Positions 46,737 through 52,711 of a DNA stretch of 52,711 bases are shown piece after piece; within the stretch, counting starts at the first letter, position 1, and the number at the start of each line of letters is the position of its first letter. Source of the stretch: an uncultured Desulfovibrio sp. Its GTDB lineage: Bacteria; Desulfobacterota; Desulfovibrionia; Desulfovibrionales; Desulfovibrionaceae. Location: NCBI GenBank assembly GCA_905235595.1, contig CAJOMG010000011.1:1-52711 (forward strand), written 5' to 3'. The position numbers were made by a program, and so were the translations under genes. Under the pieces are notes generated by a model that was given only the letters and a program-made list of their open reading frames with translations, was not told where the DNA came from and did no database searches.

Positions 46737-48854
46737 TTATGCCCTTTTCATATCGCCAATGAGCGCACTCAAACGGTCGGTCTGCTGCGCCAGGTCAGCG
46801 ATAGCTTTTGAGGCCTCGTTCATAGCTTGTGTCGTTTGCGAAGACATTTCATTGACCGTGGTGATGGACTGGTTGATCTCCTCACTGGCGGCGGACTGCT
46901 CTTCCGAGGCAGTGGCAATGGCCCGCACCTGGTCTGCCGTGTCTTCCACATTACGCACAATCTGCTGCAGGGCTTCGCCGGACTGTTGCGCCAGGTTGGT
47001 GGCCTGCTCCACATTGCCGAGGGCTTCTTCCATTCTGTCAACGCTCTGTTGCGCGCTGCTCTGAATGGCGGTGATGGCCTGGCTCACGTCGTTGGTGGAG
47101 GCCATGGTCTTTTCAGCCAGTTTGCGTACTTCATCGGCCACAACGGCAAAGCCACGCCCTGCCTCACCAGCACGGGCAGCTTCAATGGCGGCATTAAGAG
47201 CCAGCAGGTTGGTCTGGTCGGCGATGTCTGAAATCACGTTCATAATCTGGCTGATGTTCTGGGTATGGCCGTGCAGGGTGCTCATGTCCTCTTTGAGTTC
47301 CATGGAGACCTTCTGTACCTGATTGATGCTGGCCATGGCATTGGAGAGGATCTTCTGGCCTTCTTCAGCATTATTGCGCGTTTCTGCGGAGACAGTGGCG
47401 GCAGAGGATGCGTTGCGCGCCACTTCCTGCACGGTGGCATTCATTTCGTTCATGGCCGTGGCAGCCTCGGAGAGGCGTTGCGAAGATTCCACTGCGCTTC
47501 TGTCAGACTGTTCGATCTGTGCAGAAAGTTCACTTGACGCGGCCGAGATGGCACTGACCATGCCTTCCAGCTGCTCGGCGGCGGCGTGCATGCCTTCAGA
47601 TTTGGCCGCTTCGGCACGCTTGGCGGCCTTCTCGGCCTCGCGGGTGGCATCCTCGGCCTTGCGGGTAGCCTCTTCGGCGGCCTGGGTTTTTTCTTCACTT
47701 TCTTGGATGAGCTTGGCGAGGCTCGCCATCATGGTACGCATGCCCTGGCCCATGACCTGAAACTCGTCCTTGCGCATGGTGGCCTTGTCGAGCAGAGTGC
47801 GTTCTTCCGGCGATTCCTCAAGACGTCCACCGGCAACTGCGGCAGTAATGCGTGAGAAGCCGCCAACGAGACCGGAGATGCCGCGCGCCATGACAAAGAT
47901 GATGAGACCGACAATGAGACCAAAGCCGGCCCCCATGCACATCATGTTGCGCAGAAAACCGTGCGTGGGGCCCAGCACTTCGTCAGCATCCAGCTCCAGC
48001 ACGAGATACCAGGCTTCCTTGGGCATGGATTTCCAGTACACGATTTTGGCTGCGCCGGTATCATCCTTGATTTCCATACGGCCCGTGGGCGTCTTCTTCA
48101 TGGCAGCAAAAAGCGGCGTTGCCGAGATGTCTTGACCTATGCGGTTAGGCTGGTGATGCAGCACAATGCGCCCGTTATACCCGTAGGCATAGCTGTGTCC
48201 CTTGGCACCGACTTTGATTTTTTCCATTGTCATGGCCGAAACGGCCACATTGCGAATGCCGACAGCAATAATGCCAACGGTACGGCCATCTATCTTCAAT
48301 GGCCGCGCCATCATAGTAGATATGGCACCAGTGGACTTGGAAATGATGGTGCGCTGTGTGAGCGTGCCTGTGTCACGGCATGCTTGGAAATAGGGACGGG
48401 AGGAATAGTCTTCGCCAATTTCCTTGTGCAGGCCATCGCCCTGTCCGTCTATGCTGTATGCCAGCACCTTGCCGTCGATAGAGATAAGCATAGCGATGTA
48501 GGCCATGTTACTATCGTCCACAAAGCCGCGCAGGGCATCACTGCCGGCCTTGACTAGCTGGTTGTCAAGGCTTTGCAGCACGCCGTTGCGTTTGGCAGCG
48601 GCATCCAGTTTGTCCCAGGCCGTAGCCAGCGCACGCAGGCGGGCATTTTGGGTAAAGGGAATCATGGATTCAAAAAGGCCACCAACTACTGCGTCCATGC
48701 CCACAACTTCGGCGTCGAGGATGGCTGCGGCGTCGCCGCGGATCTGTTCTGTAATCAACCCGCCAGCCATCCAGTAGCCCACGGCGGAAAGCAGCATCAG
48801 GCCGATAACTGCAGGGGAGAGAATGAAGCACAACATACGACCCATCAATTTCAT
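46737..48854 (-). CDS. Methyl-accepting chemotaxis protein with Cache-type sensor
   Basis: This is a 705-aa transmembrane chemoreceptor. Helix 1 lies near residues 8-32. A periplasmic Cache-like ligand domain runs to about residue 300 ([36 protein letters not shown]) and helix 2 is near 305-325. A HAMP-like linker is followed by a long Ala/Glu/Arg/Lys coiled coil (about 390-430). The signalling domain has the highly conserved tip [20 protein letters not shown] and [13 protein letters not shown]. No C-terminal pentapeptide for CheR docking is visible. No che genes are in the window, so it must signal to a remote array. The ligand is unknown. Confidence 0.93.
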   Translation of the reverse strand: MKLMGRMLCFILSPAVIGLMLLSAVGYWMAGGLITEQIRGDAAAILDAEVVGMDAVVGGLFESMIPFTQNARLRALATAWDKLDAAAKRNGVLQSLDNQLVKAGSDALRGFVDDSNMAYIAMLISIDGKVLAYSIDGQGDGLHKEIGEDYSSRPYFQACRDTGTLTQRTIISKSTGAISTMMARPLKIDGRTVGIIAVGIRNVAVSAMTMEKIKVGAKGHSYAYGYNGRIVLHHQPNRIGQDISATPLFAAMKKTPTGRMEIKDDTGAAKIVYWKSMPKEAWYLVLELDADEVLGPTHGFLRNMMCMGAGFGLIVGLIIFVMARGISGLVGGFSRITAAVAGGRLEESPEERTLLDKATMRKDEFQVMGQGMRTMMASLAKLIQESEEKTQAAEEATRKAEDATREAEKAAKRAEAAKSEGMHAAAEQLEGMVSAISAASSELSAQIEQSDRSAVESSQRLSEAATAMNEMNATVQEVARNASSAATVSAETRNNAEEGQKILSNAMASINQVQKVSMELKEDMSTLHGHTQNISQIMNVISDIADQTNLLALNAAIEAARAGEAGRGFAVVADEVRKLAEKTMASTNDVSQAITAIQSSAQQSVDRMEEALGNVEQATNLAQQSGEALQQIVRNVEDTADQVRAIATASEEQSAASEEINQSITTVNEMSSQTTQAMNEASKAIADLAQQTDRLSALIGDMKRA

Positions 48855-49049
48855 AGGAATCCCCTTTGCATAAAATAGACTGTCTGCACGTGAAGGGAAT
48901 TACCCCCCCGATACAAGCTTCAAAACACATGCTCTGCCAACTGCAGAACCTTGATATTACACAACCATTGTTATCGGTAAAAAAAGTATAACGATTAGTG
49001 CTGTCCTCGTGTTTTATTACAGATGGCTGCCAGACGTATTGCCCATCAG

Positions 49050-49316
49050 TCAGCGTAACTGACTGTCTTTGCTCCCTTTGCGATTATACGGAGCAATCAT
49101 GCGGTATTGCCTGTCCGCTTCTTCCTGGCAAGCTATGCAAAGCCGTATGCCAGGAAGGGCATTTCGTCTTCTTTCTGGTATGGGTTCGCCGCATTCTTCA
49201 CAAAAAAAGGCGCTCTCACCCTTGGGCATAGCTGCCCGTATGCGTAAAACTTCGTCCTCTACGGAATCCCGTATTTGATCACTGACGGCACTGTCTCCAG
49301 TCCAGCCTACGGCCAT
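49050..49316 (-). CDS. TraR/DksA-family zinc finger protein
   Basis: This is an 88-aa protein of the short TraR/DksA group (like YbiI). The start MAVGWTGDSAVSDQI, six bases after GGAG, matches the family N-terminus better than upstream in-frame codons at 49328, 49331 and 49361. It has the C4 zinc finger: CEEC, 17 residues, CIAC (residues ~39-62), with the family's intervening PIPERRR and ALPGIRLC. Related short proteins occur in phages, plasmids and chromosomes and may modulate RNA polymerase; its role here is unknown. Confidence 0.85.
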   Translation of the reverse strand: MAVGWTGDSAVSDQIRDSVEDEVLRIRAAMPKGESAFFCEECGEPIPERRRNALPGIRLCIACQEEADRQYRMIAPYNRKGSKDSQLR

Positions 49317-49410
49317 ACTGCTCTCCATCATTGTCCTGACAGGTTGCCTGCATCCCGGCATGCCGCAGCTGCTGCGGCGTATAATTTATCCAAGTATATA
49401 CGTCTCTTGC

Positions 49411-49450
49411 AAAAATAAAAAGCCCGGTCTAGTCCTGCTATACCGAGCCC
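49411..49450 (-). terminator. Terminator of HU gene
   Basis: On the minus strand GCTCGGTA pairs with ACCGGGC (one wobble) and is followed by TTTTTATTTTT. It lies about 72 bp past the HU stop codon. Confidence 0.75.
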
Positions 49451-49521
49451 TTGAGCACACCCCAACATGTGGATAGGTCGATTGTTGTATACGACTGTAA
49501 GGGATAGTCTGATTGCTGTTA

Positions 49522-49797
49522 CTATCCGTTCATCGCGTCTTTCAGGGCCTTGGACAGGCTGAACGCCACCACTTTACACGCGGGGATGGTCAGCGTTTCC
49601 CCTGTTCTGGGATTACGGCCAGTTCTTTCTGCGCGGTTTTTTACGGAAAATCTTCCAATGCCGGGAAGCTGAATGGCATTTCCTGCCGCCAGTTCAGATG
49701 TGATTGTGTCGAGGATGGCGGCAAGTGTATCCTCTGCTCTGGCGTTATTGAGATTGGTTTTGATGGCAATCATTTTGACGAGTTCAGATTTTGTCAT
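49522..49797 (-). CDS. hup: HU family DNA-binding protein
   Basis: This is a 91-aa nucleoid protein of the HU/IHF fold. The helical dimerisation half begins MTKSELVKMIA. The beta-arm region includes the signature GRFSVKNRAERTGRNPRTGE, with the proline that intercalates into DNA in NPRTG. It ends KALKDAMNG. Its length is normal. GGGGAG precedes the ATG. HU is more likely than IHF, but the two cannot be firmly separated by eye. Confidence 0.92.
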   Translation of the reverse strand: MTKSELVKMIAIKTNLNNARAEDTLAAILDTITSELAAGNAIQLPGIGRFSVKNRAERTGRNPRTGETLTIPACKVVAFSLSKALKDAMNG

Positions 49798-50027
49798 GGT
49801 ATCTCCCCATTGAACGTAGTTATATAACCGTACACGTAACGCAAAATGCGATAATTTGCTACCGACAATTTTTAGTCATTGCTGTAATAAACATAGTATA
49901 GGCCATTCGCGTACAAAAATCCAGAGCACTGCAGCACTCCGAACCCGTTATGCGGGGAAAATTGTCACAGGGCACGGGGCGGTGTGCACCCATGCCGTCC
50001 TGTTTGGCTACCAGCAGCCAGCTGGAA

Positions 50028-50651
50028 TCAGCGGATGAAGTTTGTGGGTTCCCATGGTTCCGGTTCCGGTGGATTGATGCCCGCGGCCTTGCCCGCCTGG
50101 ATGCATTTGATGAGCCAGGCCATATTGTCCCCCAGGGTGCGCATGGTCTGTATTCCTTCCTTGTCCTGCATGACCTCGTCAGGGGAATTGCCATGCACCG
50201 AATTCCAGTACTGCGAGGAAACCACAGGCATGCGTGCAATGGTGAAGTATTTGTTCAGCCTGTCAAAGGAAGCACTGGCACCGCCGCGACGACAGCTTAC
50301 CACGGCGGCGGCAGGCGTACATGCGTAGTGCGATGCCTTTAAAAAGAACATGCGGTCGAGAAAAGAGCAGATGCCACCATTGGGGCCGGCGTAATAGACG
50401 GGTGAACCTACCACAAGACCTTCGGCTTCGCGCAGTAGATCAATGGCTTCATTAACGTTGTCTGTGTTGAAAACGCAATGCCCGGTATCATGGCATTTGC
50501 CACAGGCGATGCAGCACTGTATGGGTTTTGTGCCCAGTTGTATCATGGTGGTTTCAAGACCGTATTTTTGTAACTGGCTGGCCACAACAGACAGTGCAGT
50601 GTACGTACAGCCTTTGGGATGTGGACTGCCGTTGATAAGGAGTACGCTCAT
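50028..50651 (-). CDS. Flavodoxin-fold NAD(P)H-dependent oxidoreductase
   Basis: This is a 207-aa cytoplasmic flavoprotein of the NADPH-dependent FMN reductase / iron-sulfur flavoprotein group. The FMN phosphate loop is NGSPHPKGCTYTAL at the N-terminus, and GSPVYYAGPNGGICSFLDR near residue 83 contacts the isoalloxazine ring. A cysteine cluster C-C-x2-C-x2-C-x5-C near residues 46-59 resembles iron-sulfur ligands, but the typical spacing is not certain. A ribosome binding site (AGGAGG) precedes the ATG. No neighbour reveals its substrate. Confidence 0.85.
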   Translation of the reverse strand: MSVLLINGSPHPKGCTYTALSVVASQLQKYGLETTMIQLGTKPIQCCIACGKCHDTGHCVFNTDNVNEAIDLLREAEGLVVGSPVYYAGPNGGICSFLDRMFFLKASHYACTPAAAVVSCRRGGASASFDRLNKYFTIARMPVVSSQYWNSVHGNSPDEVMQDKEGIQTMRTLGDNMAWLIKCIQAGKAAGINPPEPEPWEPTNFIR

Positions 50652-51035
50652 ATAAAGACCTCCTGTGGTTTCATGCTGTTGCCGCAGGCATCAAATGCGA
50701 TTTGCTGTCAATGCCGGATATTGATTTTTTTCGTGCGTTTTCAGTTGCATACTGATTGCAGCAGACGGGGAATGCTTATGGTATATGCTGTTGCCCGAGC
50801 TTTGCTTTCAGGATGAAGACGGATAGGAACTGTTTGCATTGCCTGACAGGATAACGCATCCCAGAATAGACTGCAATGTCTAATGATGCCGCACAAAGGG
50901 ACAACACCGCGGCACTGTGGTGGCATGTGGCACTGTTGTCGAGAGCAGGCAATGCAGTCGGAGCCGCACCGGCAAGTATGCATGACAATGTCATCGGGGT
51001 GCCGCAAGCGCCCCTTTGCAGGGGCGCTTGCTGTG
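50652..51035. other. Intergenic region upstream of flavoprotein gene
   Basis: This 384-bp spacer contains no gene I can support. It holds the upstream region of the flavoprotein gene and the hairpin at 51005-51030. Short ORFs here are shadows or chance. Confidence 0.5.
51005..51030 (-). terminator. Hairpin after fused TRAP permease gene
   Basis: CAAGCGCCCC and GGGGCGCTTG form a perfect ten-base-pair stem, six bases past the stop of the TRAP permease remnant. The T run is poor, so termination may be partial. Confidence 0.6.
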
Positions 51036-52711
51036 TCATGCCTGTGAATGTGTGCTGTCATCCTTTCTGGCGTCGGCCTTGCCCATGAGCTTTTGCAACA
51101 GGTAGACGAGCACCATGAGGCTGATGCCAATGGCGTCAGTGGTGAGGCCCGGGGTAATGAGTGTGATGGCAGCGGCCACGAGCAGCAATCGTTCCCACAG
51201 GTACAGGTTGCGCAGCCAGTAGCCGACGCTGCCGAAGGAAAGGGCGGCAATGCCAACTATGGCAGTGGCAACCGTCATGGCTATTTCCGTATTGTTCGCA
51301 CCTATCATCAGCAGACCGGGATTGTAACAGAAAATATAGGGTATCAAAAATCCTGCAGAGGCCAGCTTGACAGCCATAAAGCCGGTGGCGTTCGGCTCGG
51401 ACCGGGCTATGCCTGCCGCTGCATAGGCTGCTAGGGCGACAGGTGGTGTAAGGTCGGCTAGGATGCCGAAATACATGATGAACAGATGCGCTGCAAGCAT
51501 GGGTACGCCAAAGGTCTGGATAGCCGGTGCGGCGATGGTGGCGAGCACAATATACTTGGCAGTGGTGGGCAGGCCCATGCCCAGGACGATGGAAGCCAGC
51601 ATGGTGAAAAAGAGCGTCAGGGCAAAGCTGCCGGCCGAAAGGGTCAGGATGGCATTGGCCAGCTTGAGGCCCACACCGGTGAGTGTGACCACCCCCACAA
51701 CAAAGCCCGTGCAGGCGCAGGCCGCAGCCACGCCAAGGGCAAGGCGGCCACCGTTTTCCATGGCTTGAAGAATATCTTTAAGCGCGGTCCTGTTACAGTC
51801 GGCCATGGCCTTGCCTGTGGGCAGGTTTGTGCCGCGCGCTCCGAGCCAGGTCAGGCAGTTACGCGAGATGAGTGAAATAATCACTGTGGTCAAAATGCAA
51901 TAGTAGGCGGATTTAAGCGGTGTATAGCCCTGGATGAGCAGATAGATGAGCACAAAAATGGGAATCAGCAGATATCCGCCCTGTTTCAGTACAGGCAATG
52001 CCCGTGGCAGGCGTTCCTTGGGAATACCCTTGAGCCCAAGGCGTTTGGCTTCCATGTGTACCATGAAGCCTACGGCCAGGTAGTAAAGAACTGCCGGAAT
52101 GAGGGCTGCCTTGGCAATTTCCACATAGCCGACGCCCAGAAACTGAGCCATAATGAAGGCTGCTGCCCCCATGATGGGGGGCATGATCTGGCCTCCACGG
52201 CTCCGGCAAAGGCTCCCCGGTAGCCCACACTCTTCATGAGCGGAATGGTGAACGTGCCCGTGGAAACAGTATTGGCCACGGAGGAGCCGGAAATGGTGCC
52301 AAAAAAGCCGCTGGCCAGCACGGCCACCTTGGCTGGCCCGCCGGAGAAACGGCCTACCAGGGAATTCGCCAGGTCAATAAAGAATTGGGAAATGCCGGTA
52401 CGCTCCAGGAAGGCACCAAATACAATAAACACAATAATAAACTTGGCACAAACCTGTATAGGTGTGCCGAGAATGCCGCCGCCCTGAACCCGGTAGAACA
52501 GGCTGTTCGCCACATTACGCACCGCTCCGGACATTCCCAAGTGCTTTGTTGCAGCATAATAATACAGGGCGTAAACCATGAAAACTCCGGCTACGCAAAG
52601 AATCGGAACGCCGACGCTTCTGCGGCAGAGTTCCAGCGTTACCAGAATGCCGACAATGGCAATTGCAATTTCATAGGGATAAATACGGGACATTCCCAGT
52701 CGTACCGTCAG
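51036..52711 (-). pseudogene. Fused TRAP transporter permease (4TM/12TM), frameshifted and cut by window edge
   Basis: This gene of the fused DctQM-type TRAP permease family is broken. The N-terminal part reads through FSGGPAKVAVLASGFFGTISG to AGAVEA in one frame (52693 to about 52190). The rest continues from QIMPPIMGAAAFIMA (from 52190) to 51036 in another. At the junction the family normally has a conserved EAxASTGGQIMPP; only two bases lie between the Glu and Gln codons, so about 19 bp are missing. The reading frame remains open to the window end, so the 5' part lies outside. The downstream half is otherwise intact, with about twelve helices. The damage looks recent. Confidence 0.85.

Noticed and set aside
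47961-48557. 198-aa open frame antisense to the chemoreceptor
   Set aside because: Shadow of the well supported receptor gene.
50741-51256. 171-aa minus-strand frame overlapping the 3' end of the TRAP permease remnant
   Set aside because: It is rich in Ser, Pro and Cys with no domain, and overlaps a conserved sequence in another frame.

Overview
This 52.7 kb window comes from a Gram-negative, probably anaerobic bacterium. It most resembles Desulfovibrio and its relatives (Desulfovibrionaceae). That placement is inferred from the gene repertoire: TRAP carboxylate transporters, a Memo-family protein, a complete division and cell-wall cluster with a meso-diaminopimelate-type MurE and a PASTA-tailed FtsI, SecDF, and abundant signalling genes. 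No rRNA or tRNA gene was found to confirm it. The species cannot be named from this window.

Layout. Positions 1-4960 hold an ABC importer operon of the nitrate/sulfonate/taurine class. It has two different ATPases, two different permeases, a small membrane protein and a binding protein, and ends at a strong terminator. Positions 5066-8103 hold a sigma54-dependent activator with a PAS domain and two tandem MarC-family membrane proteins. Positions 8384-14793 hold yajC-secD-secF, then a large protein with a zinc knuckle and TPR-like repeats and a small conserved-type protein. On the minus strand, 14815-19107 holds a short hypothetical gene, a Memo-like protein and a three-gene TRAP transporter (dctP-dctQ-dctM). 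Positions 19380-25432 hold a SPOR-domain membrane protein, carB then carA (pyrimidine/arginine precursor synthesis), a small exported protein and a glycine-zipper lipoprotein. On the minus strand, pyruvate kinase is followed at once by an HD-GYP protein (28009-25547).

Positions 28250-45872 form the dcw cluster: mraZ, rsmH, ftsL-like, ftsI, murE, murF, mraY, murD, ftsW, murG, murC, murB, ftsQ, ftsA, ftsZ. Start/stop overlaps are frequent. A promoter lies before mraZ, with 10-bp-spaced MraZ boxes over its start region. No ddl gene is present. The cluster carries peptidoglycan precursor synthesis (MurB to MurG, MraY), septal synthesis (FtsW/FtsI) and the early divisome (FtsZ, FtsA, FtsQ, FtsL).

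Positions 45873-52711 are more mixed. They hold an intergenic region with a solitary type I-E-like CRISPR repeat, a UmuD-type peptidase, a methyl-accepting chemotaxis protein, a TraR/DksA zinc finger, an HU protein, a flavodoxin-fold oxidoreductase and a fused TRAP permease gene broken by what looks like a 19-bp deletion.

The most interesting points are: an ABC ATPase pair whose defects all fall in one of the two composite ATP sites; a canonical retroviral-style zinc knuckle in a large bacterial membrane protein; a possible leader peptide with an overlapping stem-loop before carB; MraZ-box architecture; the orphan CRISPR-like repeat; and the TRAP deletion. No wholly new multi-gene system could be demonstrated from sequence alone.
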